From NCBI RefSeq assembly GCF_029227915.1, contig NC_079886.1, positions 25,274,501 to 25,338,500 on the forward strand: a stretch of DNA of 64,000 nucleotides, read 5' to 3'. The translations under genes were made by a program, and so were the position numbers. Numbering within the stretch: position 1 is the first letter of the stretch; each line of letters begins with the position of its first letter. Shown in pieces: positions 54,715 through 64,000 of this stretch. Under the pieces are notes generated by a model that did no database searches, had not been told where the DNA came from, and saw only the letters and a list, made by a program, of their open reading frames with translations. This DNA comes from Hydractinia symbiolongicarpus (taxonomy: Eukaryota > Cnidaria > Hydrozoa > Anthoathecata > Hydractiniidae).

Positions 54715-57700
54715 TGATAGCCCTTTGTTTAAATATCTGGATCAATAAGTAATTTTTTATAGTGGGACCAATCCTAGCCGTTACAGCGCACTGAGAAAAG
54801 AGGGAATTTTTTTATAACAGCATTTTAGTGACTTTCGAACGGTGTCAGTCCGTTTGAGTTACAACAGTTGCGTCACATATTCGTACCAACATGTATTTAG
54901 CGACATGTTTCCGGTATTACTGACTTGCATTGCTTTTAAAAGTGAAACGATTGACCCTGTGATTTAATTGAACTTATTTTGGATTTTAACATTATAAATG
55001 TGATAAATGAGACAATTGGACTCCAAGAATTAACATTTTTCTCACTCTGGTATGACTGCTGAAACTCTGCAGTTACACTACAGTTACACTCTGTTAGCTC
55101 TTTGTTTAAATATTCAGTACGATATGTCATTTCTCATAGTGGGACTAATCCAAGCCGTTAGAGCGCACTGAGAACAGAGAAAAAGATTTTAAAACTACAT
55201 TTCATTGACTTTTGAACGGTATCACTCCGTTTGAGTTACAACGGTTGAGTCACATATTCGTACCAACATGTTTTTAGCGATATTTTTCCGGTATTACTAG
55301 GTTGCATTGCTTTTAAAAGTTAAACGATTGAACGTGGGACCTAATTGAACTGATTTTGAACTTGAACCTTGTAAATGTGATAAATGAGACAATTGTACTC
55401 CAAGAATTAACATTCCTCTCACTTTTGCAGGAATGCTGAGATTCCGCAGTTACACTAGACGCTTTGTTAGCTCTTTATTTAATTAATTAGTTTGATAAGT
55501 CATTTTTTACAGTGGGACCAATCCAAGTCGTTAGAGTGCACTGAGAAAAGAGAGAAACTTTTTTAAAAGTATATTTCATTGACTTTCGAGCGGAGTCAGT
55601 CCGTTTGAGTTACAACGGTTGTGTCACATATTCGTACCAACATGTATTTAGCGATATTTTTCTGGTATTTTTAGGTTGTATTGCTTTTAAAAGTGAAATG
55701 ATTGACCGTGTGACCTATTTAAACTGATTTTTGACTTTAACCTTATAAATGTCATAGATGAGACAATTGGACTCCAAGAATTAATATTTTTCTCATTCTG
55801 GTATGACAGCTGGAGCTCTGCAGTTACACTACAGTTACACTCTGTTAGCTCTTTGTTTAAATATCTGGATCAAAAAGTCATTTTTTACAGTGGGACCAAT
55901 CAAAGCCGTTAGATCGCGCGGAAGAAATAGAGACAGTTTCAAAATCTACATTTCTTTGACTTTCGCACGGTATCAGTCCGTTTGTGTTACAACAGTTGCG
56001 TCACATATTCGTACCAACATGTATTTAGCGATATTTTCCGATATCACCAGCTTGCATTGGTTTTAAAAGTGAAATGATTGACCGTGGCACATAATTTAAC
56101 TGACTTTGGACTTTTAGCTTATAAATGTGATAAATGAGACAATCGGACTCCAAGAATGAACATTCTTCTCTCTTTGGTATGTCTGCAGGAACTCCGCATT
56201 TACACTAGACGCTCTGTTAGCTCGTTACGTGAATATTCAGTACGATATGTCATTTTTTATAGTGGAACTAATCCCAGCCGTTAGAGCGCACTGAAAAGAG
56301 AGAAAAAGATTTTAAAACTACATTTCATTGACTTTTAAACGGTATCAGTCCGTTTGAGTTACAAGGGTTGACTCACATATTCTTACCAACATGGATTTAG
56401 CGATATTTTTCCGGTATTACTAGGTTGGATTGCTTTTAAAAGTTGAACGATTGACCGTGTGACCTATTTAAACTGATTTTTGACTTTAACCTTATAAATG
56501 TGATAAATGAGACAATTGCACTCCAAGAATTAACATTTTTCTCACTCTGGTATGACTGCTGGAGCTCTGCAGTTACACTACAGTTACACTCTGATAGCTC
56601 TTTGTTTAAATATCTGGATCAATAAGTCATTTTTTACAGTGGGACCAATCCTAGCCGTTACAGCGCACTGAGAAAAGAGGGAATTTTTTTATAACAGCAT
56701 TTTACTGACTTTCGAACGGTGTCAGTCCGTTTGAGTTACAACAGTTGCGTCACATATTCGCACCAACATGTATTTAGCGACATGTTTCCGATATTACTGA
56801 GTTGCATTGCTTTTAAAAGTGAAACGATTGACCCTGTGATTTAATTGAACTTATTTTGGATTTTAACCTTATAAATGTGATAAATGAGACAATTGGACTC
56901 CAAGAATTAACATTTTTCTCACTCTGGTATGACTGCTGAAGCTCTGCAGTTACACTACAGTTACACTCTGTTAGCTCTTTGTTTAAATATTCAGTACGAT
57001 ATGTCATTTTTCATAGTGGGACTAATCCAAGCCGTTAGAGCGCACTGAGAACAGAGAGAAATTTTTTAAAACTGCATTTCATTGACTTTCCAACGCTATC
57101 AGTCCGTTTGAGTTACAACAGTTGCGTCACACAATCGAACCAACATGCATTTAGCTACATTTTACCGGTATTACTAGTTTGCAATGCTTTTAAAAGTGAA
57201 ACGATTGACCGTGTGACCTATTTGAACTAATTTTTGACTTTAACCTTTTAAATTTGATAGATGAGACAAATGAACTCCAAGAGTTAACATTGTTCTCACT
57301 CTGGTTTGACAGCTGGAGCTCTGCAGTTACACTGGACGCTCTGTTAGCTCTTTGTTTAAATATCTGGATCAATAAGTCATTTGTTACAGTGTGACCAATT
57401 GAAGCCGTTAGCGCGCGCAGAGGAAATAGAGACAGTTTCTAAATTCACATTTCATTGGCTTTCGAACGATATCAGTCCGTTTGAGTTACAACGGTTGCGT
57501 CACATATTCGTACCAACATGTATTTAGCGATATTTTCCGGTATTACTAGGTTGGATTGCTTTTAAAAGTGAAACGATTGAGCGTGGGACATAATTGAACT
57601 GACTTTGGACTTTAAGCTTGCAAATGTGATAAATAAGACAAATTGACTCCAAGAATGAACATTCTTTTCTCTTTGGTATGCCTGCAGGAACTCCACAGTT

Positions 57701-57993
57701 ACACTAGACGCTCTGTTAGCTCGTTATTTAAATATTCAGTACGATATGTCATTTTGCATAGTGGGACTAATCCAAGCCGTTAGAGCGCACTAAGAACAGA
57801 GAGAAATTTTTTAAAACTACATTTCATTGACTTTCGAACGGTATCAGTCCGTTTGAGTTACAACGGTTGAGTCACATATTCGTACCAACATGTTTTTAGC
57901 GATATTTTTCCGGTATTACTAGGTTGCATTTCTTTTAAAAGTTAAACGATTGAACGTGCGACCTAATTAAACTGATTTTGAACTTGAACCTTA

Positions 57994-58006
57994 TAAATGT
58001 GATAAA
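57994..58006 (+). repeat. Target-site duplication of PLE insert, left copy
   Basis: taaatgtgataaa precedes the insert and is repeated at 58,722-58,734. The uninterrupted paralogue at 54,234-54,246 has the sequence once, in ttataaatgtgataaataag, confirming a 13-bp duplication created at insertion. Confidence 0.9.
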
Positions 58007-58008
58007 AC

Positions 58009-58524
58009 ATGGAAAACATGGCCACCATCATCAAATCGCATAATTCGAAAGTCTCGAAATCCGACACACCAGTTACAGCAAGCTGCAATTGCAGAAGAAA
58101 ACCCGAATGTCCATTGGAAGGAAACTGCCAAGTGACGTCTGTCATATACAAATGCGAAGTTACAGCACCCGCCCACCAAATGAAAGTCTACATTGGTCTG
58201 ACTGAGAAATCGTTTAAGACAAGATTTAATGGCCACAAACAGTCTTTTAGCAACAAAAAGTACAAGAACAGCACGTCACTTTCATCATACGTTTGGGACT
58301 TGAAAGAGAAAAGCAATATCACCCCGACGCTCAAATGGTCGACCATCAAGCAAGTACAAAGCTACACTAACAATTCACGAAATTGTCCTCTTTGTCTTCA
58401 AGAAAAATTTGAAATCCTCTTTTACAAAGACAAAAGTGAGCTTTTAAACAAACGCAGTGAACTCATTGCTAAATGTCGTCACACAAATAAGTTTCTTTTG
58501 GCTAATTATAAATCTAAGGACTGA
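58009..58524 (+). CDS. GIY-YIG endonuclease domain of a Penelope-like element (partial polyprotein)
   Basis: 171 codons, open to TGA. In PLEs this C-terminal domain nicks target DNA to prime reverse transcription. Visible parts: a linker (residues 1-25); a cysteine cluster CNCRRKPECPLEGNC (C26, C28, C34, C40) typical of PLE nucleases; the GIY-equivalent VIY (45-47) and YIG (61-63, in YIGLT), 13 residues apart; the catalytic-type arginine R72 in FKTRF with H76; the tryptophans W96 and W110; the CPLCLQEK segment (126-133), whose E132 is the likely metal-binding glutamate; and the conserved end NKRSEL...CRH.NKFLL (147-164). A complete PLE protein is several times longer and begins with a reverse transcriptase. 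The ATG at 58,009 lies two bases inside the insert boundary, so it is probably an internal methionine of the original frame and not a true start. The domain is free of stops and frameshifts, which suggests a fairly recent insertion. Codon use is less AT-biased than the flanking DNA. Whether it is expressed is unknown. Confidence 0.9.
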   Translation: MENMATIIKSHNSKVSKSDTPVTASCNCRRKPECPLEGNCQVTSVIYKCEVTAPAHQMKVYIGLTEKSFKTRFNGHKQSFSNKKYKNSTSLSSYVWDLKEKSNITPTLKWSTIKQVQSYTNNSRNCPLCLQEKFEILFYKDKSELLNKRSELIAKCRHTNKFLLANYKSKD

Positions 58525-58721
58525 TAATTACTTAGCCAATTATCTATTCACATGTTTATAACACCACGCATTTAATGATGTCTCTTAGGAATTTATCTTG
58601 TCAAATAGATAGATACGAATTTTTTTGTTTACTTTTTTCACTTGTATAATTTGGCTGATGAGTGTATAACACGAAACTCGGAGTACCGAACCAATGTCAA
58701 GTTAATTTTTACTTCCTTTAC
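58525..58721 (+). other. 3' non-coding end of PLE
   Basis: AT-rich sequence between the endonuclease stop codon and the right target-site duplication. It contains atagataga near 58,608 and the hammerhead-like motif at 58,651-58,694, and ends in acttcctttac. No AATAAA signal and no poly(A) tail occur before the duplication, which fits a PLE better than a LINE or SINE. Confidence 0.7.
58651..58694 (+). ncRNA. Hammerhead-ribozyme-like motif, probably inactive
   Basis: Core boxes CTGATGA (58,655-58,661) and GAAA (58,673-58,676) flank a perfect stem II: GTGT (58,662-58,665), loop ATA, ACAC (58,669-58,672). Stem III is TCGG (58,678-58,681) with CCGA (58,686-58,689) around AGTA. Stem I is TTGG (58,651-58,654) with CCAA (58,691-58,694). 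A working hammerhead needs a UH cleavage step (usually GUC) between stem III and stem I; here only a single A (58,690) remains, so self-cleavage is unlikely. PLEs are known to carry hammerheads in their terminal repeats, and the position after the nuclease fits. The motif was read by eye, without a folding calculation. Confidence 0.6.
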
Positions 58722-58734
58722 TAAATGTGATAAA
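58722..58734 (+). repeat. Target-site duplication of PLE insert, right copy
   Basis: taaatgtgataaa, identical to 57,994-58,006; after it the satellite continues in register (taagacaattggactcc). Confidence 0.9.
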
Positions 58735-59779
58735 TAAGACAATTGGACTCCAAGAATTAACATTCCTCTCACTTTGGCAGGAATGCTGAGACTCCGTAGT
58801 TACACTAGACGCTCTGTTAGCTCTTTATTTAAATATTTAATTTGATAAGTCCTTATTTACAGTGGGACCAATCCAAGTCGTTAGATCGCACTGAGAACAG
58901 AGAGAAATTTTTTAAAACTACACTTCATTGACTTTCAAACGCTATTAGTCCGTTTGAGTTACAACAGTTGCGTCACATACTCGAACCAACATGCATTTAG
59001 CTACATTTTACCGGTATTACTAGTTTGCAATGCTTTTAAAAGTGAAACGATTGACCGTGTGACCTATTTGAACTGATTTTTGACTTTAACCTTATAAATG
59101 TGATAGATGAGACAATTGAACTCCAAGAGTTAACATTGTTCTCACTTTGGTTTGACAGCTGGAGCTCTGCAGCTACACTGGACGCTCTTTTAGCTCTTAG
59201 TTTAAATATCTGGATCAATAAATCATTTGTTACAGTGTGACCAATTGAAGCCGTTCGCGCGCGCAGAGGAAATAGAGACAGTTTGTAAATTCACATTTCA
59301 TTGGCTTTCGAACGATATCAGTCCGTTTGAGTTACAACGGTTGCGTCACATATTCGTACCAACATGTATTTAGCGATATTTTTCCGGTATTACTAGGTTG
59401 GATTGCTTTTAAAAGTGAAACGATTGACCGTGGGACATAATTGAACTGACTTTGGACATTAAGCTTGCAAATGTGATAAATGAGACAATTGGACTCCAAG
59501 AATTAAGATTTTTCTCACTCTGGTATGACTGCTGGAGCTCTGCAGTTACACTACAGTTACACTCTGATAGCTCTTTGTTTAAATATCTGGATCAATAAGT
59601 CATTTTTTACAGTGGGACCAATCCTAGCCGTTACAGCGCACTGAGAAAAGAGGGAATTTTTTTATAACAGCATTTTACTGACTTTCGAACGGTGTCAGTC
59701 CCTTTGAGTTACAACAGTTGCGTCACATATTGGCACCAACATGTATTTACCGACATGTTTCCGGTATTACTGAGTTGCA

Positions 59780-61370
59780 TTGCTTTTAAAAGTGAAACGA
59801 TTGACCCTGTGATTTAATTGAACTTATTTTGGATTTTAACCTTATAAATGTGATAAATGAGACAATTGGACTCCAAGAATTAACATTTTTCTCACTCTGG
59901 TATGACTGCTGAAGCTCTGCAGTTACACTACAGTTACACTCTGTTAGCTCTTTGTTTAAATATTCAGTACGATATGTCATTTTTCATAGTTGGATTAATC
60001 CAAGCCGTTAGAGCGCACTGAGAACAGAGAAAAAGATTTTAAAACTACATTTCATTGACTTTTGAACGGTATCAGTCCGTTTGAGTTACAACAGTTGAGT
60101 CACATATTCGTACCAACATGTTTTTAGCGATATTTTTCCGGTATTACTAGGTTGCATTGCTTTTAAAAATTAAACGATTGAACGTGGGACCTAATTGAAC
60201 TGATTTTGAACTTGAACCTTGTAAATGTGATAAATGAGACAATTGTACTCCAAGAATTAACATTCCTCTCACTTTTGCAGGAATGCTGAGATTCCGCAGT
60301 TACACTAGACGCTTTGTTAGCTCTTTATTTACTTAATTAGTTTGATAAGTCATTTTTTACAGTGGGACCAATCCAAACCGTTACAGCGCACTGAGAAAAG
60401 AGGGAATTTTGTTATAACTAAATTTTACTGACTTTAGAACGGTGTCAGTCCGTTTGAGTTACAACAGTTGCGTCACAAATTCGCACCAACATGTATTTAG
60501 CGACATGTTTCCGGTATTACTGAGTTGCATTGCTTTTAAAAGTGAAACGATTGACCCTGTCATTTAATTGAACTTATTTTGGATTTTAACCTTATAAATG
60601 TGATAAATGAGACAATTGGACTCCAAGAATTAACATTTTTCTCACTCTGGTATGACTGCTGAAGCTCTGCAGTTACACTACAGTTACACTCTGTTGGCTC
60701 TTTGTTTAAATATTCAGTACGATATGTCATTTTTTACAGTGGGACTAATCCAAGCCGTTAGAGCGCACTGAGAACAGAGAAAAAGATTTTAAAACTACAT
60801 TTCTTTGACTTTTGAACGGTATCAGTCCGTTTGAGCTACAACGGTTGAGTCACATATTCGTGCCAACATGTTTTTAGCGATATTTTTCCGGTATTACTAG
60901 GTTGCATTGCTTTTAAAAGTTAAACGATTGAACGTGGGACCTAATTGAACTGATTTTGAACTTGAACCTTGTAAATGTGATAAATGAGACAATTGTACTC
61001 CAAGAATTAACATTCCTCTCACTTTTGCAGGAATGCTGAGATTCTGCAGTTACACTAGACGCTTTGTTAGCTCTTTATTTACTTAATTAGTTTGATAAGT
61101 CATTTTTTACAGTGGGACCAATCCAAACCGTTACAGCGCACTGAGAAAAGAGGGAATTTTGTTATAACTAAATTTTACTGACTTTCGAACGGTGTCAGTC
61201 CGTTTGAGTTACAACAGTTGCGTCACAAATTCGCACCAACATGTATTTAGCGACATGTTTCCCGTATTACTGAGTTGCATTGCTTTTAAAAGTGAAACGA
61301 TTGACCCTGTGATTTAATTGAACTTATTTTGGATTTTAAACTTATAAATGTGATAAATGAGACAATTGGA
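59780..61370 (+). repeat. Dimeric higher-order repeat, ~750 bp x2
   Basis: The marker gtaaatgtgataaatgagac lies at 60,221 and 60,971. The two-monomer unit with ttcagtacgatatgtcattt followed by the ttagtttgataagtcat type is repeated almost unchanged; the first copy has gaagctctgc at 59,911 and the second at 60,661. The same monomer pair, less tightly preserved, occurs at about 54,930-55,520. Confidence 0.72.
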
Positions 61371-64000
61371 CTCCAAGAATTAACATTTTTCTCACTCTGG
61401 TATGACTGCTGCAGCTCTGCAGTTACACTACAGTTACACTCTGTTAGCTCTTTCTTTAAATATCTGGATCAATAAGTCATTTTTTACAGTGGGACCAATT
61501 AAAGCCGTTAGCACGCCCAGAGGAAATAGAGACAGTTTTTAAAATTACATTTCATTGGCTTTCGAACGATATCAGTCCCTTTGAGTTACAATGGTTGCGT
61601 CACATATCCGTACCAACATGTATTTAGCGATATTTTTCCGATATCACTTGGTTGCACTGGTTTTAGAAGTGAAACGATTGACCGTGGCTCCTAATTGAAC
61701 TTACTTTGGACTTTAAGCTTATAAATGTGATAAATAAGACAAATTGACTCCAAGAATGAACATTCTTTTCTCTTTGGTATGCCTGCAGGAACTCCACAGT
61801 TACACTAGACGTTCTGTTAGCTCGTTATTTAAGTATTCAGTACGATATGTCATTTTTCATAGTTGGACTAATCCAAGCCGTTATAGCGCACTAAGAACAG
61901 AGAGAAATTTTTTAAAACTACATTTCATTGACTTTCCAACGGTATAAGTCCTTTTGAGTTACAACGGTTGAGTCACATATTCGTACCAACATGGATTTAG
62001 CGATATTTTTTCGGTATTACTAGGTTGGATTGCTTTTAAAAGTTGAACGATTGACCGTGGGACCTAATTCAACTGATTTTGAACTTGAACTTTATAAATG
62101 TGATAATGAGACAATTGGACTCCAAGAATTAACATTGCTCTCACTTTGCCAGGAATGCTGAATCTCCGCAGTTACACTAGACGCTCTGATAGCTCTTTAT
62201 TTAAATATTTAATTCGATAAGTCCTTATTTACAGTGGGACCAATCCAAGTCGTTAGAGTGCACTGAGAAAAGAGAGAAACTTTTTTAAAAGTATATTTCA
62301 TTGACTTTCGAGCGGAGTCAGTCCGTTTGAGTTACAACGGTTGTGTCACATATTCGTACCAACATGTATTTAGCGATATTTTTCTGGTATTTTTAGGTTG
62401 TATTGCTTTTAAAAGTGAAGTGATTGACCGTGTGACCTATTTAAACTGATTTTTGACTTTAACCTTATAAATGTAATAGAGGAGACAATTGGACTCCAAG
62501 AATTAACATTTTTCTCATTCTGGTATGACTGCTGAATCTCTGCAGTTTCACTAGACGCTCTGTTAGCTCTTTATTTAAATATTCAGTACGATAAGTCATT
62601 TTTTATAGTGGGACTAATCCAAGCCGTTAGAGCGCACTGAGAACAGAAAGAAATTTTTTAAAACTACATTTCATTGACTTTCCAACGCTATCAGTCCGTT
62701 TGAGTTACAACAGTTGCGTCACATAATCGAACCAACATGCATTTAGCTACATTTTACCGGTATTACTAGTTTGCAATGCTTTTAAAAGTGAAACGATTGA
62801 CCGTGTGACCTATTTGAACTAATTTTTGACTTTAACCTTATAAATTTGATAGATGAGACAAATAAACTTCAAGAGTTAACATTGTTCTCACTCTGGTTTG
62901 ACAGCTGGAGCTCTGCAGTTACACTGGACGCTCTGTTAGCTCTTTGTTTAAATATCTGGATCAATAAGTCATTTGTTACAGTGTGACCAATTGTAGCCGT
63001 TAGCGCGCGCAGAGGAAATAGAGACAGTTTCTAAATTTACATTTCATTGGCTTTCGAACGATATCAGTCCGTTTGAGTTACAACGGTTGCGTCTCATATT
63101 TGTACCAACATGGATTTAGCGATATTTTTCCGGTATTACTAGGTTGCATTGCTTTTAAAAGTGAGACGATTGACCGTGGGACATAATTGAACTGACTTTG
63201 GACTTTAAGCTTGTAAATGTGATAAATGAGACAATTGTACTCCAAGAATTAACATTCCTCTCACTTTTGCAGGAATGCTGAGATTCCGCAGTTACACTAG
63301 ACGCTTTGTTAGCTCTTTATTTAATTAATTAGTTTGATAAGTCATTTTTTACAGTGGGACCAATCCAAACCGTTACAGCGCACTGAGAAAAGAGGGAATT
63401 TTGTTATAACTAAATTTTACTGACTTTCGAACGGTGTCAGTCCGTTTGAGTTACAACAGTTGCGTAACAAATTCGCACCAACATGTATTTAGCGACATAT
63501 TTCCCGTATTACTGAGTTGCATTGCTTTTAAAAGTGAAACGATTGACCCTGTGATTTAATTGAACTTATTTTGGATTTTAAACTTATAAATGTGATAAAT
63601 GAGACAATTGGACTCCAAGAATTAACATTTTACTCACTCTGGTATGACTGCTGCAGCTCTGCAGTTACACTACAGTTACACTCTGTTAGCTCTTTGTTTA
63701 AATATCTGGATCAACAAGTCATTTTTTACAGTGGGACCAATTAAAGCCGTTAGCACGCCCAGAGGAAATAGAGACAGTTTTTAAAATTACATTTCATTGG
63801 CTTTCGAACGATATCAGTCCCTTTGAGTTACAATGGTTGCGTCACATATCCGTACCAACATGTATTTAGCGATATTTTTCCGATATCACTTGGTTGCACT
63901 GGTTTTAGAAGTGAAACGATTGACCGTGGCTCCTAATTGAACTAACTTTGGACTTTAAGCTTATAAATGTGATAAATAAGACAAATTGACTCCAAGAATG

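Larger units (their letters stand above)
50696..58006 (+). repeat. Tandem satellite array, ~373-bp monomer (middle segment)
   Basis: The same satellite, in the same orientation, resumes at the exact base where the left segment was interrupted: tttaaataattag continues the monomer cut at 48,049. This segment is more heterogeneous than 42.6-47.7 kb. It contains two monomers shortened by internal deletion (about 52,452-52,793 and 52,794-53,107). Many monomers here carry the cagttacacta microduplication. It ends where the Penelope-like insert begins. No gene is seen in it. Confidence 0.96.
58007..58721 (+). mobile_element. 5'-truncated Penelope-like retroelement (PLE)
   Basis: A 715-bp insert between two 13-bp direct copies of satellite sequence. 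It contains only the C-terminal endonuclease part of the PLE polyprotein (58,009-58,524) and about 200 bp of 3' sequence with a hammerhead-like motif. The reverse transcriptase that normally precedes the nuclease is missing, so the copy is dead on its own. 5' truncation and a variable-length target-site duplication are typical of target-primed reverse transcription. The satellite on both sides is continuous with the empty-site paralogue at 53,870-54,500 (offset 3,760 bp on the left side), so the insertion happened after that stretch of array had been duplicated. Confidence 0.9.
58722..64000 (+). repeat. Tandem satellite array, ~373-bp monomer (right segment)
   Basis: The satellite resumes after the Penelope-like insert, starting with the second copy of the 13-bp target-site duplication, and runs off the window edge. 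Orientation is unchanged. A dimer block of about 750 bp is repeated at about 59.8-61.4 kb. The block at 61.09-61.76 kb recurs at 63.33-64.0 kb, an offset of about 2,242 bp or six monomers. Monomers from 62.58 kb onward are the same subfamily as those at about 1.28-2.7 kb. No gene is seen in it. Confidence 0.96.

Noticed and set aside
57991-58236. Minus-strand open frames over the PLE nuclease
   Set aside because: They are antisense shadows of the well-supported GIY-YIG frame on the + strand and partly run into satellite sequence.
58690-58700. Alternative hammerhead reading using the GTC at 58,696-58,698 as the cleavage site
   Set aside because: Stem III would shrink to two pairs, and the bases after GTC do not pair with those before CTGATGA. 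The reading with TCGG/CCGA and TTGG/CCAA stems is more consistent.
1-64000. tRNA, rRNA, telomeric repeats or satellite inversion points
   Set aside because: I saw no cloverleaf-like segment, no rRNA-like conserved block and no TTAGGG-type tract. All monomers examined face the same way.

Overview
This window is eukaryotic, almost certainly animal, satellite DNA. About 60.6 kb of the 64 kb is one head-to-tail tandem array of an AT-rich monomer of about 373 bp, roughly 160 copies, all in the same orientation. No host gene, rRNA or tRNA was found. The short open frames scattered through the array are chance frames in the monomer, on both strands, and are not annotated as genes. The best clue to the organism is a Penelope-like retroelement fragment with an animal-type GIY-YIG endonuclease. 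The AT-rich setting and the look of the endonuclease would fit a cnidarian or another invertebrate, but the sequence alone does not settle this.

Layout: 1-48,049 satellite; 48,050-50,695 a 2,646-bp insertion with the end structure of a non-autonomous Helitron; 50,696-58,006 satellite; 58,007-58,721 a 5'-truncated Penelope-like element (PLE) between 13-bp target-site duplications; 58,722-64,000 satellite. Both insertions can be defined to the base because each has an uninterrupted paralogous monomer elsewhere in the array (empty sites near 42,465 and 54,234-54,246).

The satellite has clear higher-order structure. Monomers fall into at least three classes that differ mainly between monomer positions 40 and 90. 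Groups of monomers are re-duplicated as blocks: a 2,006-bp block at the left edge, a 2,625-bp block at 7.5-11.4 kb, 744-746-bp dimers at 14.2-16.4 and 22.4-23.9 kb, about 1,862-bp pentamers at 15.9-21.1, 27.8-30.8 and 37.8-42.6 kb, a 1,844-bp block at 34.6-37.8 kb, and a 1,491-bp tetramer repeated 3.4 times at 42.6-47.7 kb with no difference seen in the segments compared. Several shortened monomers (144, 220, 322 and 134 bp) carry internal deletions, and three of these types were copied along with their blocks. This is the expected product of repeated unequal exchange or amplification.

The PLE fragment carries an intact 171-codon frame for the C-terminal GIY-YIG nuclease. Downstream of it is a hammerhead-ribozyme-like motif with intact core boxes and a damaged cleavage-site region. 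The Helitron-like insert has no transposase gene and contains its own degenerate internal repeats. No coordinated gene system is present; the points of interest are the array architecture, the two datable insertions and the hammerhead remnant.
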